A DNA stretch of 64,000 bases from Lingula anatina (GCF_001039355.2 NW_019774069.1:933746-997745), one strand, 5' to 3'. Positions 38,107-51,029 are shown, counted from the first letter of the stretch. Program-made: numbers and translations. The notes: generated by a model not told the origin, from the sequence alone.

Positions 38107-38112
38107 AATAAA
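38107..38112 (+). terminator. RPS6 polyadenylation signal AATAAA
   Basis: AATAAA lies 18 bases after the RPS6 stop codon. The very short 3' UTR suits a ribosomal protein gene. Confidence 0.75.
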
Positions 38113-40014
38113 AGAACTGTAAAAAATATTAAATTAAAAAAATGAAACTGAGCAAATATGTTGTTTTGTCATTTCTGAGGGAAAAAAAGGAGAGAAAAGG
38201 TTTGGTGTAAAGCATTGCTTGCTTGCTTCCCCCCCCCCCCCCCCCCCCAATTGAGTGCTTCAAAGAGACGTGTACATCTCCGAGTAGTTAAAGCAATTTG
38301 GCTTCTATGTAATAAAGAAGTGCCCCCTAAAATAGCATAGTTACTTTTCTTTAACAATGGACCTGGATTTGGTTCAACATGTTATCCCTTTTAAATTCTT
38401 TGAAGAATTCTCCAGATATCTGGTACATTAACAAACCAGTGGCTGTTGTGGACGGTTGCCCAACATTTGAAAGGTCGTCTCCTTTGGCTAACTGAGAGCA
38501 GCATACATGAATGTTTTATGATGGTTTTTAAAGTTAAACTTTTATTGTCCATGTTCGCTGTCTGTACATTTCTTGTATGAATGCATGATTGCGCCACATT
38601 GGCTTTGCTTATGAGGCTTTTTCAATTACATCAACCATGATGTCTTTAACAAAAGATCTGTTATTTGCGTGTCGCAATAGTCAATACAATACAATCAAGG
38701 CAGAAAAGCTGTCAAATGGACAGGCATTTAAATTACAAACTGGCAAGTCTAAAAACTAAACCAGTTTCAAGATGATCGTGCATTAAACGTTTTGTCAATT
38801 TTGTTGCAATGTTACATAATGACTAATTTTTACGTATGTACTGCTATCACTTAGGATATTCGGAAAACGTACCTGCCATAGGACTTCAGGCCCTAGCAAA
38901 TGCAAAATTACGCCTTTAAAATGCCATGTCTGACAAAAAATTACAGAAAATATCACATCTGGGAAATCGAGTTGCTTGTCAAACACGAACTGTTCCTTTT
39001 TCCTGTATATTAGTCGGATAAGTTGGAAAATAATTTTTCTTTGTGGTGTTTGATGGCAGTGCACATTTTTTTTTTCACAATTTTGATGCAATTATTTGTT
39101 ACATAATGCTTAACAACATAAACCTAATTTTGAGTTGTGTACTACACAACTGTTACTGTGGATGTTCAGAAAATTTAAGTTGCATATGGTTTAGAAGTGA
39201 CACCTGCAAACTGCCAATTTGTTAAAAATTTAAAATTTGCACAACAAATAAAAAATTGGTTTTCAAATTCATGCAGGGGAGTCGCGAGTTTCATACTTTC
39301 TGAGCCTCCTGGAGAAAAATGAGATTTGGATTAATGTTGCTACATTTTTTAACCTGGCATACTTCCAAGAAACACCTACTCCATCCAGTTTGTCAATCAC
39401 TGTTATATTTAACCAAAGGTCTTGGTACCCTTACCAAACCTTGGGATTTTTATTGTTATTGTCATGTTAAATTTTTTTCAATAACATTTCTTCTTTTCAC
39501 ACAGACTGTACAAAAAGGTTGACTTTTTTTTACAAGGATTATCTTAAGTAAAGTCATCTAATAGCATTCCACATAGGTATGTTATCAAACGCATTTGGTG
39601 CATGCATTTGCTAACAGAATTCATCCACAAATACAATACGAGTTTAGGATATTGACATTTCTAGATATTAATTACACCACATACAGCTGATGCAAATTAT
39701 AAAATTGAAGTTCATCACACCAGACTGAAACTTTGTTATAAAAAAGGCATAGGATATAAGTATTTTTGGGTGTTAATTACTTAACTAAAATGACCAAATT
39801 TATGGAATTTCATTACACTAAAAGCACCATTTATCTACAGCAATCGAGTGACATTTACAGTTTTACTGTGAAAATACTCTAAAACATAAAACAAAAAATT
39901 GAATGGTCATGTCATAACCATTTAACAGTTTCCTCAAGTTGTTCTGATTTTCTAAACCTCACTGTCGGCTTCCTAGTCATATTTACAGTTGGAAGGGTTT
40001 TATCATCACAAAAT
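38113..40014. other. Intergenic region between RPS6 and kinase 3' end
   Basis: Convergent intergenic DNA. It holds a 20-C homopolymer at 38229-38248, a dispersed repeat at about 38690-39115 (second copy at 47650-48085) and, from 39637, the start of the duplicated block with its 3' UTR. No gene recognised. Confidence 0.65.
38690..39115. repeat. Dispersed repeat, family C, copy 1
   Basis: Shares, in order and orientation with 47650-48085, AAGGCAG.AAAGCT.TCAAATG.ACAG, then CTTCAGGCCC, then a GTGGTG..GACAGTGCA-like segment, a T run, CAATTTTGATGCAAT and TACATAATG. The copies are diverged. Non-coding; class unknown. Confidence 0.55.
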
Positions 40015-43013
40015 CTAGAAATGAAAGTTGGGGTCAATAAGATACGACAAATGTCCCTGTCCATTTTCACACAAAGCAACTGCAAGGCAATGCATGGCAC
40101 TTTCAGGTTTAGTAAGTAAGATGTTAAGAAGCTCTTCTGCCATATCACGGCGTATTTGTTTGGATTTAATACAATCTGCATCATCGATGGTCAAGAATCC
40201 ATCTTGAATTAAATAGGACAGTAAATTTTTTGGCTGAATGTCCTGAACAATTTGCTGGTAATTATTTACACAATTTTGCTGCAAAACTCCATATGAAGGC
40301 TGTGAAATATTCCTTCCTTGACCTGCAAGTTTTTCAAATATTTCACGAATCTGGGATTTCATTTTCTCATTTTCTAATTCACTTATCTTATCTTTCATTT
40401 TACTCATTTCTATGTCATTTCTCAAAGATTGTAATTCCCTTGTGTACCTTCCAATATTATTTCCCACATCACTTCCTTGGACATGCTGGGCTAGCTGCCT
40501 GAGCCTTGCTTGCTGTTCACGTACAGAAGGACTATACGATCTTGGCTCACTTCTTGCAGTTGCAGGACCTGCCATGGCTCCGACATTAGGTGAAAGGTTT
40601 GAGGTTGCAAATAAAGGAGACGAACTTGTCTGATCAGGAGGACTGAACATTTGTTCGTCATGAGGAAAATTTCTGCCTCCAATATGCATAGATTCCTCAA
40701 ATAAAGGCGGCTCTGGTTTGGGTTTCCCGCTTTCCTGGTGCGGATAATGAATACTTGAGACATCTGAAGGTGTTCTACCTGGATCAGGAAATGACGTACC
40801 AAATTGACCATTTCCTGGTAATGATTCTGAGGAATGTAACTGGAACTTGTTGTGGGGGTTTTGGTTATAGGGAACTTTTCTTGTTGTGTCTGTGCTCCCT
40901 GCTGGTGTTTGATGTACATCTCTTCTCTCTGAAAGATGAAGTGGGTTATGGTTTGCTCGAGGGTCCTCAGAGTGATAAGATGGGGGTGGTGAATAGTGAC
41001 TTTGTGGTGGAACTGCAGGTCCTGCCATACACTGTTGCCAATTACTAGAGAGCTGTACATCAGGTGGTCTAGGCTGACCTATGCTGCTGGGTCCTTGTAA
41101 AGGCCAAGCTGTCTTCACCTGTGTTTGTGGACCTGAAGTGTAGAAAGCAAGATCTTACAGAAAGAACCAATGCAAAATATATACCAATACTTAACTTTTT
41201 AAAAGTCAGTAGCCCTCCAGAACACTCAAAAAGAAAGAACCAATGATGCCAGATTTCAAGTATCTTTTACATTTTGGGTTCTCTTTATTTGAAAATAATA
41301 AATTAATACATCCCAAAATACAACTTGAACACCACATCAAAACCTGGCAAATACAAATGACTAAAGCCCACTGGCGCTTACATGTAAAGCAATGTTTAGT
41401 TATGAAATTAACTTTGCCTTGATCATTGTGTCTCAACAATAGCAAAAATCTTAGTTATAGGTTTCCAACACATCTCAAATGATCTCGCTGTCATACCTTG
41501 CTGAACAGGTGCATCTGTGATATCGACATTAGCTTCCACGTGGCTGAAAGATGGACCGGTTGTTCCAGGCTGTGGAAATTGTAATTCAAATAAACTTATT
41601 ACACCATCTACATATATAACAAATCTTTTTACACAATCAAACAGAAATATGCAAAGGGGAGTCCTGGGGTAATTAAAATTTTATCCATCAAATGCTTCTT
41701 TCACAAAATATGACATTCCTGCAAATATTAAATTATGAGAAATTTTAATGATACTACTCAATATTTTATAATTCAGCACATATTGAAAACATTACTTCAA
41801 ATCATAATTGTGAAGAATCAAAAACATTCCACATTAACAGTCATACCATCATGTCAAAAAAGAAGCAATGCACAGTACCTGGTGTGAGCAGAGTCTCTGG
41901 TAAAGTTCTACACACCCTAAATTATAATCTGGTTCATATTTCATGAAGTATTCTGTGTGTAATGTTGTTGCAATTTCTACAAAGATGAAATGTATGACTT
42001 ATTAACATACACAAAATACTGAACTTTTTACATCAACATGTATAGAAGTAATATTTGAGTCTAGGTAATGTTTCGAAAGTCAATGATTTGAGGCAACTTT
42101 GTGCGTAGAACACACAAAAGAATTTTAGACATTACCTTTAAACAGTGGTCTTTTACTGGCATCTTTTAACACACAGTTTTCCATCAATTCAATCAGAAAG
42201 TTTGGACAACGCTGTTGCCTAAGCTGGCCAATGGCCTCTTCATCAAATGGTGAATTGCCATCCTTGAGACTTTGGACAATCATTTCATCCGTTGCAGAAT
42301 CTGGAAAAGGAAAAAATAAAATTACTTATATTCTTTAAGTATGAAAGCTTAAACATATCTTGTTCCATTTTATTTTAAGTTTTTTTTCATGTACTATAAA
42401 ACTATAACTTAAATTTATCAGAACCTTCCCATCAATTCAAAATTAAATGTATTGAATAAGGGCATAACAAGAGGAAAAAACTCATTTAAATAAAGTGAAC
42501 TAACCAGGATATGGGGAACATCCTACCACTATCTCATACAGAGTGATTCCAAAGCTGAAATGTAAATAAAAATATATCTATGTTGAAGACTGGTATTACA
42601 AAACATTTCCATTATATTCCATCAGTTTATTGTCATCCTCTGAATGCAGGTAGTTCTCAAAAGTACACAGATGAATTCAGTTTAGTTGTTATTGACTAAC
42701 AAAGATGTTTTTTATTAAGGGCAATTTTCTGTGTAAAAATTCATTACATAAAGAACACAGTAGAAACTTCAGTCTTGTCAGTGACCTGGAAATCTTATGT
42801 TAATAAAGCACTCCAAATGGGGGAAAAACTATAGTATTTATTTGATGCACTACTAAAATACCTAAACACATCTGTCTTTTCACTCGGCTTGGTTCTAATA
42901 TTTTGGAAAAATTCTGGTGCTGTATGTGTCACAGTTCCTTTATTTCCACCACTTCTGGATGAAAACTGTTTCTGTGTGATCCTCTGTAGAGTTGCTATGC
43001 CAAAGTCTGAGAT
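40015..43013 (-). pseudogene. Partial second copy of the RIPK2-like kinase gene (3' exons only)
   Basis: Exons 42862-43013 (SDFG and activation segment), 42505-42554, 42136-42300, 41879-41976, 41497-41569 and 40015-41132 (linker and CARD) repeat the last six exons of the gene at 43405-49769 with the same splice borders. There is no ATG exon, Gly-rich loop or HRD exon, and the block meets an N at 43026. It differs by point changes, for example FGI for FGM, GNKG for GNEG, DGFLTI for DGYLTI and KMKDKI for KMKDEI. All frames are intact, so it is not decaying. Most likely the second haplotype placed in tandem by the assembler; a real partial duplication is the alternative. Confidence 0.85.
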
Positions 43014-43025
43014 CTGCAAAAAAAC

Positions 43026-43026
43026 N
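43026..43026. other. Single-N assembly gap at duplication junction
   Basis: The left contig ends in the A run just after the DFG-exon acceptor (GATCTGCAAAAAAAC). The right contig begins TACGAGTTTAGGATATTGAC, which equals 39637 onward. So 43027-47034 repeats 39637-43025. Confidence 0.9.
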
Positions 43027-43404
43027 TACGAGTTTAGGATATTGACATTTCTAGATATTAATTACACCACATACAGCTGATGCAAATTATAAAATTGAAG
43101 TACATCACACCAGACTGAAACTTAGTTATAAAAAAGGCATAGGATATAAGTATTTTTGGGTGTTAATTACTTAACTAAAATGACCAAATTTATGGAATTT
43201 CATTACACTAAAAGCACCATTTATCTACAGCAATCGAGTGACATTTACAGTTTTACTGTGAAAATACTCTAAAACATAAAACAAAAAATTGAATGGTCAT
43301 GTCATAACCATTTAACAGTTTCCTCAAGTTATTCTGATTTTCTAAACCTCACTGTCGGCTTCCTAGTCATATTTACAGTTGGAAGGGTTTTATCATCACA
43401 AAAT

Positions 43405-46400
43405 CTAGAAATGAAAGTTGGGGTCAATAAGATACGACAAATGTCCCTGTCCATTTTCACACAAAGCAACTGCAAGGCAATGCATGGCACTTTCAGGTTT
43501 AGTAAGTAAGATGTTAAGAAGCTCTTCTGCCATGTCACGGCGTATTTGTTTGGATTTAATACAGTCTGCATCATCGATGGTCAAGTATCCATCTTGAATT
43601 AAATAGGACAGTAAATTTTTTGGCTGAATGTCCTGAACAATTTGCTGGTAATTATTTACACAATTTTGCTGCAAAACTCCATATGAAGGCTGTGAAATAT
43701 TCCTTCCTTGACCTGGAAGTTTTTCAAATATTTCACGAATCTGGGATTTCATTTTCTCATTTTCTAATTCACTTATCTCATCTTTCATTTTACTCATTTC
43801 TATGTCATTTCTCAAAGATTGTAATTCCCTTGTGTACCTTCCAATATTATTTCCCACATCACTTCCTTGGACATGCTGAGCTAGCTGCCTGAGCCTTGCT
43901 TGCTGTTCACGTACAGAAGGACTATACGATCTTGGCTCACTTCTTGCAGTTGCAGGACCTGCCATGGCTCCGACATTAGGTGAAAGGTTTGGGGTTGCAA
44001 ATAAAGGAGACGAACTTGTCTGATCAGGAGGACTGAACATTTGTTCGTCATGAGGAAAATTTCTGCCTCCAATATGCATAGATTCCTCAAATAAAGGCGG
44101 CTCTGGTTTGGGTTTCCCTGTTTCCTGGTGCGGATAATGAATACTTGAGACATCTGAAGGTGTTCTACCTGGATCAGGAAATGATGTACCAAATTGACCA
44201 TTTCCTGGTAACGATTCTGAGGAATGTAACTGGAACTTGTTGTGGGGGTTTTGGTTATAGGGAACTTTTCTTGTTGTGTCTGTGCTCCCTGCTGGTGTTT
44301 GATGTACATCTCTTCTCTCTGAAAGATGAAGTGGGTTATGGTTTGCTCGAGGGTCCTCGGAGTGATAAGATGGGGGTGGTGAATAGTGACTTTGTGGTGG
44401 AACTGCTGGTCCTGCCATACACTGTTGGCAATTACTAGAGAGCTGTACATCAGGTGGTCTAGGCTGGCCTATGCTGCTGGGTCCTTGTAAAGGCCAAGGT
44501 GTTTTCACCTGTGTTTGTGGACCTTAAAAGTAGAAAGTAAGATCTTACAGAGAGAACCAGTGCAAAATATATACCAATACTTTACTTTTCAAAAGTCAGT
44601 AGCTCTCCAGAACACTCAAAAAGAAAGAACCAATGATGCCAGATTTCAAGTATCTTTTACATTTCGGGCTCTCTTTATATGAAAATAATAAATAAATACA
44701 TCCCAAAATACAACTTAAACACCACACCAAAACCTGGGATATACAAATGCCTAAGCCCACTGTCTCTTACATGTAAAGCAATGTTTAGTTATGAAATTGA
44801 CTTTGCCTTGATCATTGTCTCTCAACAATAGCGAAAATCTAGGTTATAGATTTCCAAAATATCTCAAATAATCTCACTGTTATACCTTGCTGAACAGGTG
44901 CATCTGTGATATCGACATAAGCTTCCACGTGGCTGAAAGATGGACCGAATGTTCCAGGCTGTGGAAATTGTAATTCAAATAAACTTATTACACCATCTAC
45001 ATATATAACAAATCTTTTTACACAATCAAACAGAAATATGCAAAGGGGAGTCCTGGGGTAATTAAAATTTTATCCATCAAATGCTTCTTTCATAAAATAT
45101 GACATTCCTGCAAATATTAAATTATGAGAAATTTTAATGATACTACTCAATATTTTATAATTCAGCACATATTGAAAACATTACTTCAAATCATAATTGT
45201 GAAGAATCAAAAACATTCCACATTAACAGTCATACCATCATGTCAAAAAAGAAGCAATGCACAGTACCTGGTGTGAGCAGAGTCTCTGGTAAAGTTCTAC
45301 ACAACCTAAATTATAATCTGGTTCATATTTCATGTAGTATTCCGTGTGTAATGTTGTTGCAATTTCTACAAAGATGAAATATATGACTTATTAACATACA
45401 CAAAATACTGAACTTTTTACATCACCAACATGTATATTTAGAAGTAATATTTGAGTCTAGGTAATGTTTTGAAAGTCAATGATTTGAGGCAACTTTGTGC
45501 GTAGAACACACAAAAGAATTTAAAGCAATAATAACTCTTCCTTTGAGATTCAAAAATCCGCATGAAATACTTTGTAAAAAACGCATGGAAATATATTCTA
45601 TTGTATTTTACCACTAAAACGGCCGTTATTGTAGGAAAACTAAAATCTGTGCTTGTCAATAGGGCTTACGATGCCTTTTTTCCGGTCGACAAGTGCATTC
45701 GTTGCTAATGACGTAATGGTGTCACGCGGATTCTCGCGTTCATTCGAGACCAAAATAACATGGCGCCAAACGCATTAGTGCAGACGCAGACGTAAGTTGC
45801 GAGTTTTTGTACAGTGCGTCGGATAACGAAAAGCCCAGAATGGCACACATTGTGGATATAAATGCATTTTTAACAAAAAGACGAATATATCTCATGAATC
45901 TTATATAGTGTTGTTGTTGTCTGCTTTTCCCGCGGTTTTAAGTAGGTCACCAGTGACTTTGCAATGTCAGAGAGAGCTCCGTCAGTTAAAATCTCTTAAG
46001 AGATTTTAACAAAAAACCGTACGTTTAGGAAAAAAACCCTGGATTAACTTTGAATGCAGGAATGGGGTCGTTGGCCATTGGTAAGTACGGGAAAATTGCC
46101 GTTTTTTCCAGGAAAATCCAATTTTTGGCCAAAACGAAGAGTTATTATGACTTTAAGACATTACCTTTAAACAGTGGTCTTTTACTCGCATCTTTTAACA
46201 CACAGTTTTCCATCAATTCAATCAGAAAGTTTGGACAACGCTGTTGCCTAAGCTGGCCAATGGCCTCTTCATCAAATGGTGAATTGCCATCCTTGAGACT
46301 TTGGACAATCATTTCATTCGTTGCAGAATCTGGAAAAGGAAAAAATAAAATTACTTATATTCTTTAAGTACGAAAGCTTAAACATATCTTGTTCCATTTT

Positions 46401-49400
46401 ATTTTAAGTTTTTTTTCATGTACTAAAAACTTAAATTTATCAGAACCTTCCCATCAATTCAATGTATTGAATAAGGGCATAACAAGAGGAAAAAACTCAT
46501 TTAAATAAAGTGAACTAACCAGGATATGGGGGACATCCTACCACTATCTCATACAGAGTGATTCCAAAGCTGAAATGTAAATAAAAATATATCTATGTTG
46601 AAGACTGGTATTACAAAACATTTTCATTATATTCCATCAGTTGTCATCCTCTGAATGCAGGTAGTTCTCAAAAGTACACAGATGAATTCAGTTTAGTTGT
46701 TATTGACTAACAAAGATGTTAATAAAATTAAGGGCAATTTTCTGTGTAAAAATTCATTACATAAAGAACACAGTAGAAACTTCAGTCTTGTCAGTGACCT
46801 GGAAATCTTATGTTAATAAAGCACTCCAAATGGGGGAAAAACTATAGTATTTATTTGATGCACTACTAAAATACCTAAACACATCTGTCTTTTCACTCGG
46901 CTTGGTTCTAATATTTTGGAAAAATTCTGGTGCTGTATGTGTCACAGTTCCTTCATTTCCACCACTTCTGGATGAAAACTGTTTCTGTGTGATCCTCTGT
47001 AGAGTTGCCATGCCAAAGTCTGAGATCTGCAAAAAAAAAAGGGTAAAAAGCTATACAAAAAAATTACAATAATGTTTATTTGCAACTATAGGCTAGATTG
47101 TGCAATATTATAAATTGGTAAATTCACTAAATGAACTGAGATGAATGGAATTATTATGATAATTACCCGGTCTTTTTAATAGGCAAAAATCATCAAACTT
47201 CCAGATATATAATTTTATAATCACAAACATATTTGTGGTGCTTTTACTGATAGTTCTCCATTTTAGTAGGGTATATTTTCAAGTTCAAAACAGAATGTAC
47301 AACATTTTTAATTTGCCAGGCTTTGGCATATACAGACAACAGAATTTAAAACACTGCTAGTACAATATATATAGAGACTAACAGCAACAAAGAAAAACAA
47401 GCTACGAGGAGTCTAGGTAAAATGGTTCACAAAAAAATCTTTACGAAGAAAACTGCCAATTTATCCTTCTCAACACCAAACACACTGTGAGGACTTATTT
47501 TGGATTTTACAAGATAAAAGGAAACTGCAACAAAATATGTAATTTTTGCAAATATGACCCAAAATTACAGTCAAAGCCCATTTTATTTCAAGTAAAACAA
47601 AATCATTATTTGGCAGTTTTGGGACCAATGATATCTTCATACATCTGATATGTAACAAGGCAGCAAAGCTCTCAAATGTACAGACAAAAAGTAGAAAATA
47701 ATAATGTACAAAATAGGATACTGTCAATGCTGATGCAATAATACATTATGCCTAACTGCATAGTCAACATCAAATATTAATTATGCACAACAGGTAATAC
47801 TGATGAAAGTAAATGCATAAGGCTTCAGGCCCAAGTTCATACTTAAAAATGCCAGAATGAGAAAAATGAAAAATTCACAAAAAATTGCATAAATTCAATA
47901 AAAAAAATAACAATCCAATAGAGCTGGTTTTCTAAGTTGAGCTGTATGACAATCCTAAGAATCATTCTTGTAAGTAAAAAAAATAAATAAATAAATAACA
48001 CAGTTTTCTTTTCATAACGTTTGTGGTGACAGTGCATGAAGTTTTTTTTTTTTTGTCAATTTTGATGCAATATTACATAATGAATAACTGTATAATTACC
48101 ATTAATTTTTAATTATCTACAATTAATAACATGGACACTTAGTAAATTTGATTACCACTGGGCTTCATGAAAGATGATAAAGATAAAAATGTCACAAAAA
48201 TGTACAACAGTAAAAGAAGCCAATTAGACTGCTTTTCCTGATCAAGAAGATAGGCCGACATGTAAGTTTCAAGCCAAAAGGTATAATGGTTTTCCACTTA
48301 TCGTGTTATCCATGTTGCATGTATGCCAAAAAAAGCAAAAAAAAAAAACAAAAAAAAACGCATAACATTTAGGAAAATGGCCTGTTCATGCTGATTTTCA
48401 AACTTGACCCATCAGTTCTGTAAGTTTGAAGCCAATAGGTAAAATGGTATTCTACTGATCATGTTATCGGTGAAAGTGTATGGCGACGGCGATGACGGCC
48501 ATGATGGTAATGGCTATATGTACAGACACATCTGTGCATATCTGATTTTTTAATTGTTTTTTTTTTTCTTACCTTGATGCATATTTTTGCCACATAAATA
48601 TTTAACTCTAAATGATGATGTGACATGTGCATGTACAGAAAGGCATAATGGTATAAAAATTGACACCCAAAGGAATATCTCCAGAAAGTAGAACAGTACC
48701 GTAGTTAATCAGATATATGTTTTTAAAAATTATCCTATAGGATTAACTTGCATGCAATGCTACATCTCTTTAAAAACAAATAATAACATAAAAGAAATAA
48801 GAAAAACACACCATTTCATCATATATAACTATAACAAATATGGGAGAAGTTATAACATAAAACATGCTAGATGTGAATGCCCCTTATTTTTGATAGTTAC
48901 AGTTAAAAACCACCTTCACTCTTACCTTGCAAACAAAATGTTTGTTAACCAAAATGTTTTGGATTTTGATGTCTCTGTGAACCATCTTTTTGTCATGCAG
49001 CCAGACAAGACCAGAAGCCACATGAGTGAGCATGTTCATTCTAACTGGCCATGGTATATTGTAATCAACTTTCTTCATCAGATTGTCCAAAGATCCGTGC
49101 TCCATGAACTCCATCACTAAAGCATATTCTTTGTCTTCAGGAACAACAATCATGCCATAGATTGCAACAACATGTTCACTTCGAACTGCATACATATTCT
49201 TTGCCTCCTTTAACAGCTCATTTTCAATTCTGTAAATAATTTTATTTACTGAGCAAGAATTGTCTGTAATACTTAAAAGGATTCACAAATCCAATAGTAC
49301 ACACAATTCCCAGAAACATTATTTTAATAGCTTTTTTCTTACTAAAATGAAAGGGGTAAAAATACAAATAATGCCTTCCATCAAAATTTTAAGTGAAGAA

Positions 49401-49769
49401 CCAAGAACATTATGGATAGGAATAAAACAGAACAATAAAAAAAAACAATGAAACAACATACATCTCCAGATAAATTATGGAAAAAAACTGTCCAAATAAG
49501 TGGCATCATCCTATATTCTTTTAATTAATGTGTTTCTTTTACCTGTATCAATGAAGCACTTACTGTTTTAATAACCCTCCCTCTGGAATAAATTGTGTGT
49601 GCATGACTTTGACAGCAATTTGTTTTGCACCATGAGCTAAATAGATCCCTTTATACACAGCCCCAAAACCACCTTGACCAAGCAGCATTTTCTGACTCTT
49701 TTCAACTTGGATTTCTTCAGGTTTAATCTGGTGGAATGGGATGTCATTTCCTAATGAAGCAGCGGTCAT
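43405..49769 (-). CDS. RIP-family Ser/Thr kinase with C-terminal CARD (RIPK2-like)
   Basis: Cytosolic signalling kinase; the vertebrate homologue RIPK2 links NOD receptors to NF-kB through CARD-CARD contact. Exons 49564-49777 (ATG at 49769), 48926-49229, 46875-47026, 46520-46569, 46165-46329, 45268-45365, 44886-44958 and 43405-44522 join in frame to 721 residues. The kinase domain fills roughly residues 20-300: GQGGFGAVYKG loop, IAVKVM lysine, HRDIKIQNIL, SDFG and APEFF, all catalytic residues present. A proline/serine-rich linker and a coiled-coil-like segment (SLRNDIEMSKMKDEISELEN) follow. The C-terminus (LLSYLIQDGYLTIDDADCI, then ESAMHCLAVALCENGQGHL) has the six-helix CARD pattern. RIPK2 orthology is inferred from the architecture. 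Upstream lies a promoter shared with FEM1. A MITE sits 8 bases from one splice donor. Confidence 0.85.
45524..46152. mobile_element. TTAA/TA-targeting MITE, family B, long copy (629 bp)
   Basis: Ends AGCAATAATAACTCTTCC and CGAAGAGTTATTATGACT, flanked by TTAA on both sides (45520-45523 and 46153-46156). The paired sequence near 42120-42135 is the empty site. The interior has a perfect 26-bp palindrome at 45985-46010 (half-site GTTAAAATCTCTT). No transposase frame; the 105-aa open frame crossing its right end has no recognisable feature. Same family as 62027-62363. Confidence 0.85.
47027..48925 (-). other. Kinase intron with dispersed repeats
   Basis: 1.9-kb intron between the HRD exon and the DFG exon. 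It contains dispersed repeat family C (47650-48085) and two tandem-like copies of GTAAGTTT(C/G)AAGCCAA.AGGTA.AATGG near 48264 and 48420. No gene inside. Confidence 0.75.
47650..48085. repeat. Dispersed repeat, family C, copy 2
   Basis: Diverged copy of the 38690-39115 repeat in the same orientation, sharing AAGGCAGCAAAGCTCTCAAA, GGCTTCAGGCCC, GTGACAGTGCATGAAG and CAATTTTGATGCAATATTAC. Confidence 0.55.
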
Positions 49770-49777
49770 CTTGTCAC

Positions 49778-50434
49778 CTGCTAATGTCAAGATTCAAATG
49801 CAAGTTTCATACATAAAAAACATACTGGGAGTATACTAGTAAATGGAATATTAACCAATATGTGTAGCCTTAGCATTTAAAGTACATGACAGATTCCGAA
49901 GATAAGTTAACAGTTCAGAAAAGAACAACAATACCAACTGAAATGTCTCTACTATTCTTCCAGTCCAACTTCCGGTAGATTCACATTCCTTGGGAAATTC
50001 CCATCCCAATTTCTAACCACGCCATCACATTGATGTTAGATCTGTTTTTGAAGTTATCGTAAGCTCGAACAGCACAAAGAATAGCGTTAAAGTAAACGTT
50101 ACTTAACTGTTTGAAGCGCAAGCTTTGAGCCCAGCCGAAATCAAATAATTTATAGATATATAGCAAGCCAAAAGTGTCACTCTTTCAACTTTCTCTTTCA
50201 GTTTTTTCCACCTTACAATTTGACGATAGGGGTCAGTGTTTGAAGGAATTTGATATGCCGATAGCTTGTCTTGGAAAAAGCGACGCGTCGTGAGGAAAAT
50301 GTCGCCATATTTTCAGGAATCGTCTCCCAAACACAAGTATGGTTTTAGTTAATTTTTCTCTTTGAAAATGCTGAAAGAATTAATTTTTTTCTAACTGGCA
50401 GACTTTAACCGACTGAGACGCCATTAGAAGTACA
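49778..50434. promoter_or_regulatory. Divergent intergenic region: kinase (minus) / FEM1 (plus)
   Basis: About 650 bp between the kinase coding exon and the FEM1 ATG. It must hold both transcription starts and probably a non-coding first exon of the kinase, since the 49564-49777 exon has an acceptor 8 bases above its ATG. No TATA box or known operator stands out. Confidence 0.5.
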
Positions 50435-50982
50435 ATGGAGTTCAAAAGTGTTGTGTATAACGCTGCTCGAGACGGAAAAGTAAGCAGACTGCGCATTTTC
50501 CTGGATAATCGTCCGAAAGAAGAAGTGCAAAAGCTCATCCATGCAAAGACTAATGGTGCAACTCCACTTATCGCAGCAAGTCGAAATGGACACAGTGAAG
50601 TTGTAGAGTACCTTGTGAAACACTGTAGGGCCGAGTTAGAGCAAGTGGGACAGGTAACATTCGATGGTGAAACGATAGAGGGTGCCCCTCCCCTGTGGTG
50701 CGCAGCTGCAGCTGGTCATTTTGAGGTTGCCAAGTTCCTGATTGAAGGAGGGGCTGGCGTAAACAGCACCACACTGACAAACTCTACACCATTACGTGCT
50801 GCTTGTTTCGATGGCCACTTTGAGATTGTGAAATACCTTGTGGAGAGAAAGGCCAATATTGAAATAGCCAATCGCCATGGTCATACATGCCTTATGATAT
50901 CTTGCTATAAAGGACATTACAAGATTGTGAAGTTCTTGCTGAGCCTTGGAGCTGATGTGAATAGAAAAAGTGTGAAGGGTGT

Positions 50983-51029
<47 letters not shown>

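Noticed and set aside
38229-38248. Poly-C run as a regulatory or G-quadruplex element
   Set aside because: A plain homopolymer in intergenic DNA; no supporting context.
40491-41060. 189-codon minus-strand open frame overlapping the kinase CARD exon, also found at 43881-44450
   Set aside because: It is an alternative frame of the real coding exon. It is conserved in both copies only because the DNA is almost identical, and it has no family features.
46050-46367. 105-codon plus-strand open frame
   Set aside because: It runs across the end of a MITE into the antisense of a kinase exon; a shadow.
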